Shown here: one piece after another, positions 8,472 through 16,651 of the stretch
Layout of the letters: every line of letters begins with the position of its first letter
Numbering within the stretch: position 1 is the stretch's first letter
Source: Desulfocapsaceae bacterium
GTDB taxonomy: Bacteria; Desulfobacterota; Desulfobulbia; Desulfobulbales; Desulfocapsaceae
Direction: 5' to 3'
Assembly (NCBI GenBank): GCA_030065655.1
Contig: JASJDT010000014.1
Location: forward strand, 1-38,668
DNA length: 38,668 nucleotides
The notes under the pieces: model-generated
Database searches by the model: none
What the model was told of the DNA's origin: nothing
Seen by the model: the letters and a program-made list of their open reading frames with translations, nothing else
Translations under genes and position numbers: made by a program

Positions 8472-10772
8472 ATGCCGAATGTGACCAAAGCACTTGAAAA
8501 TATCCGCCAGCATGAAAGTGAATGGAAACAGCGACCAACGCTGAGTTTCAGCGAGTTTCTCCACGAACTTACTCTGCATCCGGAAAGGCTGATCCGAAAT
8601 GTTTACCAGCTTTATGCTGACATGTTTCATACATTCGTCACCGCTGAAGAGGACGAGTATCCGGATGATCCCGAATCCATAAAATATCTGAAATATGATA
8701 GCAGCAAGCTGTTTGTCGAGAATTCCGACAGGCCTTTTTTTGCTGACAGGCTGTTTGCCAATAGACTGATCAGTCATGTCGAGTCGCTCTACGTGGGAGC
8801 TCAACAGAAAAAAGTGTATATTTTTGAAGGGCCTCACGGTAGTGGCAAATCAACCTTTCTCAACAATCTCTTGCGTAAATTTGAAGAATACTCCAATACC
8901 AGCGAAGGTATGCGCTATGAAACGGTATGGCGGCTCAAGCGCGACCATCTGATTGGCGGTGTGCATTCACTTAACAATATTACCGACAAACTTGCCTGGT
9001 ACCTTGAAAGCGAAGGCAAAGCCAAGCTTGCTGAGGAGATGCGCTTTGCCTACCAGGCTGATAAAGAAACCGGTGACTTTTTCGAAGTGGCCTGTCCAAG
9101 TCATGACAATCCCATTCTCCATATTCCCAAGAACGCCAGGAGACGTTTTTTTGACGATCTTCTCGACAATGAAGAATTCAAATGGAAGCTTTTTGCTGAA
9201 AAGGAATACGAATGGGTTTTCAAGGATTCACCCTGTACAATCTGCGTATCGATCTATCAGGCACTCATGCGCGAACTTAATGATCCGCAGAAGGTACTCG
9301 ATATGGTCTATGCTCGCCCCTATACCATTAATCGCCGGGTAGGTGAGGGAATAACGGTATACAACCCAGGTGATAAACCTTTGCGCAACGGGGTATTGCG
9401 CAATGAGATGGTGCAGCGCTGTCTCGATACCCATTTTAACGACTCCAGCACGGTTAATTATATTTACTCGGGATATGCCAAAACCAACGACGGAATCTAT
9501 GCCCTCATGGATATCAAATCCCACAACGTCGATCGCTTGATGGAGCTGCACAATATCATCAGTGATGGCGTCCACAAGGTGGAGGATACCGAGGAGTATG
9601 TTTCGTCACTGCTGCTTGCTTTGATGAATCCGGAGGATAAGAAGGTCATTCAGGACTTGCAGGCCTTTTCTGACAGGATAGAATATATCAATATTCCCTA
9701 CATCCTTGATTTGAACACCGAGGTTGAGATCTACCGCAACACTTTTGGCAAACACATTGATGAAAGTTTCCTGCCTCGGGTATTGCATAATTTCGCCAGA
9801 ACCATCATTGCCACCAGGCTGCATACCCGCTCTGAAGCTATGCTCGAATGGATAGGTGATCCGGAAAAATACGACCTGTATTGCGATGAAAATCTTCAAC
9901 TCTTAAAAATGGAAATTTACACCGGGCACATTCCCAAGTGGCTTACCGAAGAGGATTTTAAAAAGTTTACCGCCAAGCGGCGTCAGAAGATTATTGCTGA
10001 GTCGGAAAAGGATGGGTGGAAAGGGCTCTCCGGTCGAGATTCATTGCGAATGTTTAATGAGTTTTACTCTGAGTACGTTGATGAGGATAAACTCATTGAT
10101 ATGTCTCAGCTGGTCCTGTTTTTCAGAAAATATTGCAAGAAGGACAGGGATATACTTCCGGAGGGATTTCTCAACTCCTTGTTGAAGATGTACAATTATT
10201 CGATCCTTCAGGAGGTGAAAGAATCACTCTACTATTATAATGAAGCACAGATCACCCGCTCCATATGCAACTATCTGTTTGCTGTGAACTTTGAGCCAGG
10301 GACGGTCGAGACCTGTACCTTTACCGGCGACAGACTAAATATTGATGAAGAGTTTTTTTACAGTGTCGAGTCAAAGTTGCTGAAAGACATCTATGATTCA
10401 CACTCGTTTAGAAGTGATGTGCAGAAGGAGTATACATCCTCCACCTTGCCTCAGGATATCCTGCGCGACGGCCTTGATATTATCGAGACAAAATTATTTA
10501 AACAATTGCAGAGTAAATACGTCTACAATCTCAAGGAAAAGGTACTTGAACCATTTCTGGAAAACGAAAATTTCAGAATGGCCGTCAAGGACTATGGCAG
10601 TGAATCTTTCCGTACATATGACAAGAAGATTCGTGACGATGTTACCTATATGATAGAAAATCTCCAGAGAAAATTTGATTACTCGCACAGGGGCGCCAAA
10701 GAAATTTGTATTTATGTGATTGATAATAATCTCGCCAAAATTTTCTCGGGTATGATCGCAGAAGAATCATAA
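8472..10772 (+). CDS. Second PrkA-like P-loop protein of the stress cluster
   Basis: A 766-residue cytoplasmic protein with Walker A GPHGSGKST at residues 120-128. After it comes a long region resembling PrkA AAA modules, including GIYALMDIKSHNVDRLMELH and a sensor-like SSLLLALMNPEDK. The usual acidic DE pair of Walker B is not evident; only an isolated Asp in ALMDIK is in place. The N-terminal 115 residues and the C-terminal 300 or so are rich in Lys, Asp, Glu and Tyr, with no transmembrane segment. It is longer than ordinary PrkA and clearly different from the 687-residue PrkA at the head of the cluster, so it is a divergent paralogue rather than a recent duplicate. Its place after spoVR suggests the same pathway. 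The function is unknown; a degenerate or regulatory kinase is one possibility. Confidence 0.8.
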   Translation: MPNVTKALENIRQHESEWKQRPTLSFSEFLHELTLHPERLIRNVYQLYADMFHTFVTAEEDEYPDDPESIKYLKYDSSKLFVENSDRPFFADRLFANRLISHVESLYVGAQQKKVYIFEGPHGSGKSTFLNNLLRKFEEYSNTSEGMRYETVWRLKRDHLIGGVHSLNNITDKLAWYLESEGKAKLAEEMRFAYQADKETGDFFEVACPSHDNPILHIPKNARRRFFDDLLDNEEFKWKLFAEKEYEWVFKDSPCTICVSIYQALMRELNDPQKVLDMVYARPYTINRRVGEGITVYNPGDKPLRNGVLRNEMVQRCLDTHFNDSSTVNYIYSGYAKTNDGIYALMDIKSHNVDRLMELHNIISDGVHKVEDTEEYVSSLLLALMNPEDKKVIQDLQAFSDRIEYINIPYILDLNTEVEIYRNTFGKHIDESFLPRVLHNFARTIIATRLHTRSEAMLEWIGDPEKYDLYCDENLQLLKMEIYTGHIPKWLTEEDFKKFTAKRRQKIIAESEKDGWKGLSGRDSLRMFNEFYSEYVDEDKLIDMSQLVLFFRKYCKKDRDILPEGFLNSLLKMYNYSILQEVKESLYYYNEAQITRSICNYLFAVNFEPGTVETCTFTGDRLNIDEEFFYSVESKLLKDIYDSHSFRSDVQKEYTSSTLPQDILRDGLDIIETKLFKQLQSKYVYNLKEKVLEPFLENENFRMAVKDYGSESFRTYDKKIRDDVTYMIENLQRKFDYSHRGAKEICIYVIDNNLAKIFSGMIAEES

Positions 10773-10864
10773 TTGCCAGAGCGAAGAATTTCCGTAAAGA
10801 CAGAAATTTTCAGTCTAATAGATCCGTATTAACCATTTGGACAATCAGCAAAGTCTACCTCCAA

Positions 10865-10894
10865 GTTTGAAATATATTCAAACATAACTATTCT
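10865..10894 (+). promoter_or_regulatory. Candidate tpx promoter overlapped by a 19-bp palindrome
   Basis: GTTTGAA (10865-10871) and TTCAAAC (10877-10883) form a perfect inverted repeat with a 5-base centre. Inside it lies TTGAAA (10867-10872), a good -35, with TATTCT (10889-10894) 16 bases further as -10. About 95 bp separate this from the tpx start codon. A repressor bound to the palindrome would block the -35, so peroxide- or redox-responsive control is plausible but unproven. Confidence 0.45.
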
Positions 10895-10990
10895 TTGTAC
10901 CAAATTGTCTATAACTTCAATGATAACCTACGATGCTATTTGAGCAGAGATACTGGCAAAGACTCTGCAAAACCAAGACAGGAGGATGAG

Positions 10991-11491
10991 ATGGCCACAA
11001 TTACCCTGAAAGGAAACCCCATTGATACAATTGGTGAACTGCCTGCCGTCGGAAGTAAAGTACCTGGCTTTAATTTGACCGATACCGATCTTCATGATCG
11101 TACACTCAGCAATTTTTCCGGTAAAAACCTGATATTTAATATCTTCCCAAGTCTAGATACCCCCGTGTGTGCAGCCTCGGTGAGAAAATTCAACAGCGAG
11201 GCAGCTTCTTTCAATAATGCGGCCGTATTGTGCATTTCGGCTGATCTCCCCTTTGCCCATAAACGGTTCTGTGAAAGCGAGGGTCTGGATAACGTTTATC
11301 CGCTCTCAACCTTTCGTTCACCGCAGTTCGGTAAAGATTTCGGGGTTGAAATAACCACCGGACCATTAGCCGGACTGCTCTCCAGAGCTGTCGTAATTGT
11401 TGATCCTGAAGGTGTGGTGAAATATGTTGAACAGGTTCCCGAGATAGCCCAGGATCCCGACTTTGATGCAGCCCTTGCAGCACTCAAATAA
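10991..11491 (+). CDS. tpx: Thiol peroxidase (atypical 2-Cys peroxiredoxin, Tpx)
   Basis: A 166-residue thioredoxin-dependent peroxidase that reduces hydrogen peroxide and alkyl hydroperoxides. The peroxidatic Cys60 lies in FPSLDTPVCAASVRKF and the resolving Cys94 in HKRFCESEGL, nearly the same positions and spacing as E. coli Tpx (61 and 95). The longer open frame starts at 10895, but ATG 10991 has the strong ribosome binding site ACAGGAGGATGAG and gives the exact family length. The gene stands alone between a candidate promoter with a palindrome (10865-10894) and an intrinsic terminator (11505-11540), so it is probably monocistronic and separate from the preceding stress cluster. Oxidative defence in an anaerobe fits the organism. 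Confidence 0.96.
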   Translation: MATITLKGNPIDTIGELPAVGSKVPGFNLTDTDLHDRTLSNFSGKNLIFNIFPSLDTPVCAASVRKFNSEAASFNNAAVLCISADLPFAHKRFCESEGLDNVYPLSTFRSPQFGKDFGVEITTGPLAGLLSRAVVIVDPEGVVKYVEQVPEIAQDPDFDAALAALK

Positions 11492-11504
11492 TTGATATTG
11501 TCTT

Positions 11505-11540
11505 GGCCCATGCCAGTGCGAATGGATGGGCCTTCCTTTT
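11505..11540 (+). terminator. Intrinsic terminator of tpx
   Basis: GGCCCAT (11505-11511) pairs perfectly with ATGGGCC (11526-11532). A further three pairs (CCA with TGG) close a 7-base loop after a single bulged G. A T-rich tail (TTCCTTTT) follows. It starts 13 bp after the tpx stop codon. Confidence 0.8.
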
Positions 11541-11660
11541 GCTCGTAATTTTTTCTGTATCCTGTAATAGCAAGGAAAGGAAAACTTGCATTGCAATCAG
11601 ACCAGATTGCCTAATGGTGCATCAGATTAATTTTATTTATTATAAAACCGCCTACAAGTC

Positions 11661-12422
11661 ATGAACGCGCCAGATAAAAATATTATTCAACCGCTCTTTA
11701 ACGAGAAGTTGCCTGGGATTGTTCACGGAGCGGTATCCCGCTATGGTGGAGTGAGTCCTCAGCCGTTCGCCACCAATAATATCAGTTTTGGAGTTGGTGA
11801 TGAACAGCAAAACGTCAGAGCCAACAGAGAAATAATCAAAGAGCAACTCGGTTTGCAGCGATTGGTTTCTGCGCGCCAGGTCCATGGTCAGGATGTCCAC
11901 AGGGTGGAGTCACCAGTTGAAGGAGATTATATTGTAAATGGTGTTGACGGCCTGATCACTGATGTGAAGGGCGTAGGTTTGATGATCGGGCATGCCGACT
12001 GCCAGGCAGTTTTATTTTATGATAGAGTCCAAAGGGCCGTTGGTGCAGTTCACAGCGGCTGGCGCGGCAACGTTGCCAATATCCTGGCGACCACCATTGA
12101 AGCCATGGCCGATCAGTTCGGCTCAAAACCAGAGGATCTGCATGTTGCCATTGGACCTTCTCTTGGTCCGTGTTGCGCAGAATTTGTCAATTATCGTGAG
12201 GAATTGCCACAATCATTCCGGCAATATCGGGAAAGTGAAAATCACTTCAATTTTTGGGAAATCAGCAGAGCCCAATTGCAGGAATGCGGCGTACCGGACA
12301 AACAGATATTCTGTGCGGAAATATGTACTTCCTGTTCAACCGAATATTTTTCCTATCGGCGGGCCTGCCGTAACGGCACTGGTATTACAGGAAGAAATGG
12401 AACACTTATCGCTTTAGTTTGA
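11661..12422 (+). CDS. pgeF: Peptidoglycan editing factor PgeF (YfiH, laccase-fold)
   Basis: A 253-residue PgeF/YfiH (DUF152) protein. In E. coli it removes wrongly incorporated L-Ser from UDP-MurNAc precursors, and related multicopper-fold proteins also show purine nucleosidase or laccase activity. The metal-site motifs are intact: HADCQAVLFYD (His111, Cys114), VHSGWRGNVANIL (His131) and IGPSLGPCCAEF. The start at ATG 11661 is set by family length; the ribosome binding site is weak. The stop codon is 17 bp before the response-regulator gene, so the three genes may share a transcript, although no functional link to the two-component system is known. Confidence 0.92.
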   Translation: MNAPDKNIIQPLFNEKLPGIVHGAVSRYGGVSPQPFATNNISFGVGDEQQNVRANREIIKEQLGLQRLVSARQVHGQDVHRVESPVEGDYIVNGVDGLITDVKGVGLMIGHADCQAVLFYDRVQRAVGAVHSGWRGNVANILATTIEAMADQFGSKPEDLHVAIGPSLGPCCAEFVNYREELPQSFRQYRESENHFNFWEISRAQLQECGVPDKQIFCAEICTSCSTEYFSYRRACRNGTGITGRNGTLIALV

Positions 12423-12439
12423 CGTGGACTGAGGTGGCT

Positions 12440-13114
12440 ATGCGCATACTTCTTATTGAAGACGATGACAAGATCGCTTCATTTATCAGGAAAGGTTTAC
12501 GGGAAGCTGGTTATATCGTTGATATTGCTCAGGAGGGAGAGGAAGGCCTGGCCATGGCTCTGGGTCTTCCCTATGATGCTGCTGTTGTGGATATCATGCT
12601 CCCCGGATTGGACGGTTTGAGCATAATTGAAAGAATGCGCGGGCAAAAGGTGGAGACTCCTGTGCTTATTCTCAGCGCCAGGCAATCGGTTGATGATCGA
12701 GTTCAAGGGTTGCAGCGTGGCGGTGATGATTATCTGGTAAAACCATTCTCGTTCTCAGAACTGCTGGCCCGGGTTCAGGCCCTTATACGACGTGACAAGG
12801 CCAATATTAAATCGACCAGGCTCAAGGTGGCTGAGCTGGAGATGGATCTTCTTCGCCATGAGGTCTATCGGGAAAAACAAAAAATTGAGTTGCCCGCCAA
12901 AGAGTATGCCCTGCTTGAATACATGATGAGGAATCCCGATGTCGTTATCTCCAAGACTTCCATTCTTGAGAAGGTCTATGATTATGCCTTTGACCCGCAA
13001 ACCAATGTGGTTGACGTGCTGATCTGTCGATTGCGCAACAAACTGGATAAGGATTTTCCCACCAAGATGATACACACTGTCCGAGGCATGGGATATGTTC
13101 TCCGTTCAACGTAG
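12440..13114 (+). CDS. OmpR/PhoB-family two-component response regulator
   Basis: A 224-residue response regulator: receiver domain at residues 1-115 with the acidic pocket (IEDDD), phosphoacceptor Asp51 in VVDIMLPGLDG and the conserved Lys in DDYLVKPFSF, followed by a winged-helix DNA-binding domain (about 125-222) ending IHTVRGMGYVLR. An upstream TTG at 12419 would overlap pgeF. I chose ATG 12440 because GAGGTGG stands just before it and the protein then starts MRILLIEDD as usual. The sensor kinase gene overlaps the 3' end by 20 bp, so the two are translationally coupled. CusR/QseB-type subfamily by appearance; the signal is unknown. Confidence 0.93.
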   Translation: MRILLIEDDDKIASFIRKGLREAGYIVDIAQEGEEGLAMALGLPYDAAVVDIMLPGLDGLSIIERMRGQKVETPVLILSARQSVDDRVQGLQRGGDDYLVKPFSFSELLARVQALIRRDKANIKSTRLKVAELEMDLLRHEVYREKQKIELPAKEYALLEYMMRNPDVVISKTSILEKVYDYAFDPQTNVVDVLICRLRNKLDKDFPTKMIHTVRGMGYVLRST

Positions 13115-14462
13115 GTATTTGTCCAAACCGCTGCGCAAATATTTCCTTTTATCATGTATTGTCTTCGTCCTTCTGCTCATCTTCCCTGCAGGCGTGCTGA
13201 TTGTGGTGAAAGAGACTCTGGAAGACCATTGTCGTGATGACGTTGCCGTTCGTCTTGAGCAGTATATCCAAAACAGGTTGAGTGGAGAATTCTTTTTCGA
13301 AAGAGATAGACAGGTTGCGGGTAACTTGCATGGTCTTGATTTTATAAGAGTTATTCTTGATAACGAGGAGTTTTTTCTCAGTCGTGGGGCGGCAGCTGAT
13401 GTTGATTTCCAGGGAATTGTCAATCTTGACCCGGGCAGTTCCACAGCCTGGGTTGCACTTGATGATAAGGCCACCCATTCGCATTGGGCGATTCACTCGC
13501 AAGCATTGGCTGCTAACATCACCGTACAGGGCGGCAAGGCCTATCCGCAAATCGTTGCCTTATATGACAAGATCCAGTCTGGCCTGTTGCTCCTGGTCCT
13601 TCCAGCCTTGCTGCTTGCCGTGTTGATCAGCCTATATTGTCGTCGTCAAAGTCTCCTCTCAATTCGTGAGGTGGAATGTGCCCTTGAGGAAAGAGTTGCG
13701 CAGCAAACTAACCATCTCCTGCAGGTTGAAGACAACAGTGAGCTTAATCGCCTTTACCAACTTTTGAATAAGCTCATTTCCCAGAATAGACAGCTAGTGG
13801 AGGAGATGCGGAACTCTTTGGACAATGTCGCTCATGATTTACGAACTCCAATGACCAGGCTGAGATCAGTGGCCGAATATGGATTGCGGGAGAACACGCC
13901 AGAACAACTTGGTGAAGCCCTTTCCGATTGCCTGGAAGAATCGGAAAAGCTGCTGTCGATGCTAACCATTATGATGAGTGTGGCCGAAGCAGAATCGGGA
14001 ACAATGCGCTTGGCGCTTGAGGATGTCGAGCTAAAGGGTATGATTTCCGAAGTAATAAATCTCTATGAGTATGTTGCCGAAGACAAGAAAATAGCACTGC
14101 AAATGGATGTTCCTGAAGACATAGTGGTACATGTCGATAGGACGCGCATGCGCCAGGTTTGGGCCAATCTCCTGGATAATGGCATAAAATACGGTAAACG
14201 TGGAGGCTTTGTAAAGATTTATGCCAATATTTCGAATGGGGTAATTTCTGTTGTTTTTGAGGATAATGGCATGGGCATATCAGCTGGTGAACAGCAGAGA
14301 ATCTGGGAGAGGCTTTTCCGGGGGGATCGAAGCCGCAGTCAGCAGGGACTTGGATTGGGGCTGAACTATGTGCGGGCCGTGATTGAAGCTCATGGGGGTC
14401 ATGTGCAGGTGAAAAGCCGATTGCACGAAGGAGCGCGCTTTGAAGTCCAGCTCCCTAAATAG
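13095..14462 (+). CDS. Membrane sensor histidine kinase
   Basis: A 455-residue inner-membrane kinase partnering the response regulator it overlaps. Transmembrane helix 1 is at about 18-38, a periplasmic sensor of about 120 residues (39-161) with no recognised domain follows, and transmembrane helix 2 is at about 162-181. Then comes a HAMP-like/coiled linker, and a HisKA box NVAHDLRTPMTRLR with phosphoacceptor His247. The ATPase domain has an N box (WANLLDNGIKYG), G1 (VFEDNGMGIS) and G2 (GLGLGLNYVRAV). All catalytic motifs are present. The small periplasmic domain suggests a metal, envelope or peptide signal, as in CusS/QseC relatives. That is only an analogy. Confidence 0.92.
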   Translation: MFSVQRRYLSKPLRKYFLLSCIVFVLLLIFPAGVLIVVKETLEDHCRDDVAVRLEQYIQNRLSGEFFFERDRQVAGNLHGLDFIRVILDNEEFFLSRGAAADVDFQGIVNLDPGSSTAWVALDDKATHSHWAIHSQALAANITVQGGKAYPQIVALYDKIQSGLLLLVLPALLLAVLISLYCRRQSLLSIREVECALEERVAQQTNHLLQVEDNSELNRLYQLLNKLISQNRQLVEEMRNSLDNVAHDLRTPMTRLRSVAEYGLRENTPEQLGEALSDCLEESEKLLSMLTIMMSVAEAESGTMRLALEDVELKGMISEVINLYEYVAEDKKIALQMDVPEDIVVHVDRTRMRQVWANLLDNGIKYGKRGGFVKIYANISNGVISVVFEDNGMGISAGEQQRIWERLFRGDRSRSQQGLGLGLNYVRAVIEAHGGHVQVKSRLHEGARFEVQLPK

Positions 14463-14696
14463 AACATACTGAAATTATTTTGGACAACCATCTGTGCTAA
14501 AATATCAGGTGGTAATAAATAATATACTTTCAGGGTAATAAGCTGTTTGTCAAAAATCATTTAAGGAATTTCTTGCCTTTTCATATTTTCAACGTGTATG
14601 CTCAAATCTATAAAACTGGAGAGAGGGGCGTTTTTCTGTTCCGGCAGATATGCGCATTCGGTATAATGGCCTGTGTAGAAACGAGGAATGCAAGTA

Positions 14697-16322
14697 ATGA
14701 AGCATGTTTTCGAAGATCTTCCTTTACCGGCCATACACCTCGATGCCCAGACCAGGATTCTGAAAGCTAATAATCATGCCAGTGAACTCTTTACCTGGCA
14801 AACATTTCCAGCTGAACCCACGTATTTTACCCAATTTCTGCCAATTGAGGAGATCGCTTCTTTTACTGCCTTTTATGAAAAAATAGCCACAGGTCTTGCC
14901 ACTGTCTATAATACGACTATCTGCCTGCCGGGTGAGGTGGAGGCCCAGGTTAACATAAAAGCATCATTGACCAGCAACGATAACCGGATTTTTTTGTTGA
15001 ACAAACAAGATGCCTGGAAAGCCGGTTGTGACCAATCCTGTCGTCATGCAGCTGTTCTTGAAGCACAGTACCAGCAGAACCCGGGTGGTATTCTGTTAGT
15101 CAATGGCGATATGGAAATGATCTCCTTTAATCAGGAGTTTATCAACATCTGGGAAATCCCCCCCGAGGTGCAAAAATCACGGGACGAGAAGGCCAGTTTG
15201 CAGAGCATTCTTGGCAAACTGGTCAAACCGGAAGAATTTATTGCCCGGGTGGAATATCTCTATAAACATCCTCACGAATCAGATACCGATGAGGTGCAAT
15301 TGAAGGATGGTCGCACTCTCTACCGGCATACTTATCCAATCTATAGTCAGGGGGAATATCTTGGTAGAGTGTGGTATTTTCTCGACATCACTACTCTTAA
15401 GCAGGCCCAGCATCAGCTGGAAAAGCAGCAGATATTTCAACAGGCCATCCTGGAACATATCCAGGACGGCATTGTAGCTACAAATGAAAAAGGGGAGGTT
15501 AGCCTGGCCAATAGAGCCAGCCGCAGACTCTACGGTATAGAAGAGACAAATCTATTAACAGACCTCTACACCGATAGAAATTATTATCATACGGATGGCA
15601 TTACACCACTTGCACCCACCGAAGATCCGTTGAAAAAAGTACTAGTGGGCAAAAACCTTGATAATGATGAAATTGTCTTTATCGATGGACAGCGCAAGGA
15701 GCATACTCTGCGGGTAAACGGCCAGGCAATGTATGATGGTGACGGTCAGAAGATTGGTGCTTTTATTTCCATGCACGATATAACCGATCTGCGAGCGGCC
15801 GAAGAGAAACTGCGGTACTTTGCCAATCACGATCAACTGACTGGACTTCCCAATCGTCGCTTGTTCCATGATCTGCTGGAGCAGACATTGAAGCAAGCAC
15901 ATCGTCACGATTTTTACGTAGGTGTTTTATTTTTGGACCTCGATGATTTTAAAGCAGTTAACGATCAGTATGGTCATCATATTGGTGATCAGCTTTTGAG
16001 AGAGGTGGCTTGCACCTTGAAAAATTGCCTGCGCGATTCCGATATTCTCTGCCGTTGGGGAGGAGATGAATTTATTATTGGCTTACCGGCAAGTAAAGAT
16101 AATGCAGGCATTATAAATGTTGCTGAAAAGATCTGTACCGAAGTTCTGCGCTGCATCAAGGAACAGGATAAAAATTTTGAGGTGAGCGTTAGTATTGGTA
16201 TCTCTATTTCACCCACCCACGGCATGGAGCCTGATTTGCTTATCCGTAATGCCGATATCGCCATGTACCGGGCAAAACGTTCCGGTAAAAATAAGTGTGA
16301 GCTGTTTTCCCGCGATCTGTAG
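14697..16322 (+). CDS. PAS-domain diguanylate cyclase (GGDEF)
   Basis: A 541-residue cytoplasmic enzyme that should make cyclic di-GMP from GTP. Three PAS-like sensor modules are visible at about 1-100, 110-235 and 245-370 (for example DGIVATNEKGEVSLANRASR), then a GGDEF domain (about 378-541). The signature GGDEF is at residues 455-459, and the inhibitory I-site RDSD at 446-449 lies exactly five residues before it, so catalysis and product feedback should both work. There is no EAL domain and no transmembrane helix. ATG 14688 is inside the GAGGA ribosome binding region, whereas ATG 14697 has that site 9 bases upstream, so I chose 14697. The gene stands alone; the stop codon overlaps the start of the inverted repeat that follows. 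Confidence 0.93.
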   Translation: MKHVFEDLPLPAIHLDAQTRILKANNHASELFTWQTFPAEPTYFTQFLPIEEIASFTAFYEKIATGLATVYNTTICLPGEVEAQVNIKASLTSNDNRIFLLNKQDAWKAGCDQSCRHAAVLEAQYQQNPGGILLVNGDMEMISFNQEFINIWEIPPEVQKSRDEKASLQSILGKLVKPEEFIARVEYLYKHPHESDTDEVQLKDGRTLYRHTYPIYSQGEYLGRVWYFLDITTLKQAQHQLEKQQIFQQAILEHIQDGIVATNEKGEVSLANRASRRLYGIEETNLLTDLYTDRNYYHTDGITPLAPTEDPLKKVLVGKNLDNDEIVFIDGQRKEHTLRVNGQAMYDGDGQKIGAFISMHDITDLRAAEEKLRYFANHDQLTGLPNRRLFHDLLEQTLKQAHRHDFYVGVLFLDLDDFKAVNDQYGHHIGDQLLREVACTLKNCLRDSDILCRWGGDEFIIGLPASKDNAGIINVAEKICTEVLRCIKEQDKNFEVSVSIGISISPTHGMEPDLLIRNADIAMYRAKRSGKNKCELFSRDL

Positions 16323-16481
16323 CACGGATTTCTCATGAACATTGTGTTGAATTTCAGAAAGTATATTGAGATTCCAACTTCCAGGCTTCAGATTTTCTGC
16401 CTCCTCAAATCAACACAATGTTCACCAAAGGCCAGCTGATCTCACAGACTCGGTGAGATCGGCTGGTGAGAAATCCGTGCT
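16321..16481. repeat. 161-bp nested inverted repeat: 30-bp arms, right arm split by a hairpin insert
   Basis: The left arm is 16321-16350. Its exact 30-base reverse complement is present but in two pieces: 16410-16424 and 16467-16481. The pieces are separated by 42 bases (16425-16466) that themselves form a 14-bp hairpin (16432-16445 with 16453-16466, one G-T pair, 7-base loop). The 59-base spacer between the arms allows further pairing (CAGAAA 16355-16360 with TTTCTG 16394-16399). As RNA it would be a long helix with a side hairpin (three-way junction). The element starts on the last bases of the diguanylate cyclase stop codon. No T-run follows, so simple termination is unlikely. It could be a structured RNA or a mobile palindromic element. 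Confidence 0.85.
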
Positions 16482-16651
16482 GGTCATATACGAGTGGCAT
16501 CATAAAGCCTGCACCCCTGGCAAACCTCCTGTTGTAATGGAGAAAAAATCTTGCCCCGGCCATAGTCTTATACTACACTGGAATAACAAGCCATATCAGC
16601 GTAGTTCTTGACTGGGGCCGGACATTCTTTCAACGGTGCTTTGGAGAACCT
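16482..16651. other. Intergenic stretch between the inverted repeat and the ParB-like gene
   Basis: These 170 bases hold the promoter and leader for the ParB-like gene. A TTGACT at about 16607 could be a -35 but has no good -10 at the right distance. An open frame of 81 codons crossing the repeat and this stretch has no ribosome binding site or recognisable protein. Confidence 0.4.

Noticed and set aside
8196-8837. 213-codon open frame on the - strand spanning the spoVR/PrkA-like junction
   Set aside because: It overlaps two well-supported + strand genes and has no family features.
10787-10810. Hairpin AATTTC...GAAATT with following Ts after the second PrkA-like gene
   Set aside because: Only 6 A/T-rich pairs with a 10-base loop; too weak to call a terminator, although the position would fit.
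14465-14515. Imperfect hairpin ACCATCTG...CAGGTGGT after the histidine kinase gene
   Set aside because: It has a wobble pair and no T-run after it; not supported as a terminator.
14573-14770. 65-codon open frame before the diguanylate cyclase
   Set aside because: It overlaps the true gene start in another frame and lacks a ribosome binding site.
16366-16611. 81-codon open frame after the diguanylate cyclase gene
   Set aside because: It runs through the inverted-repeat element, has no ribosome binding site and its protein has no recognisable features.
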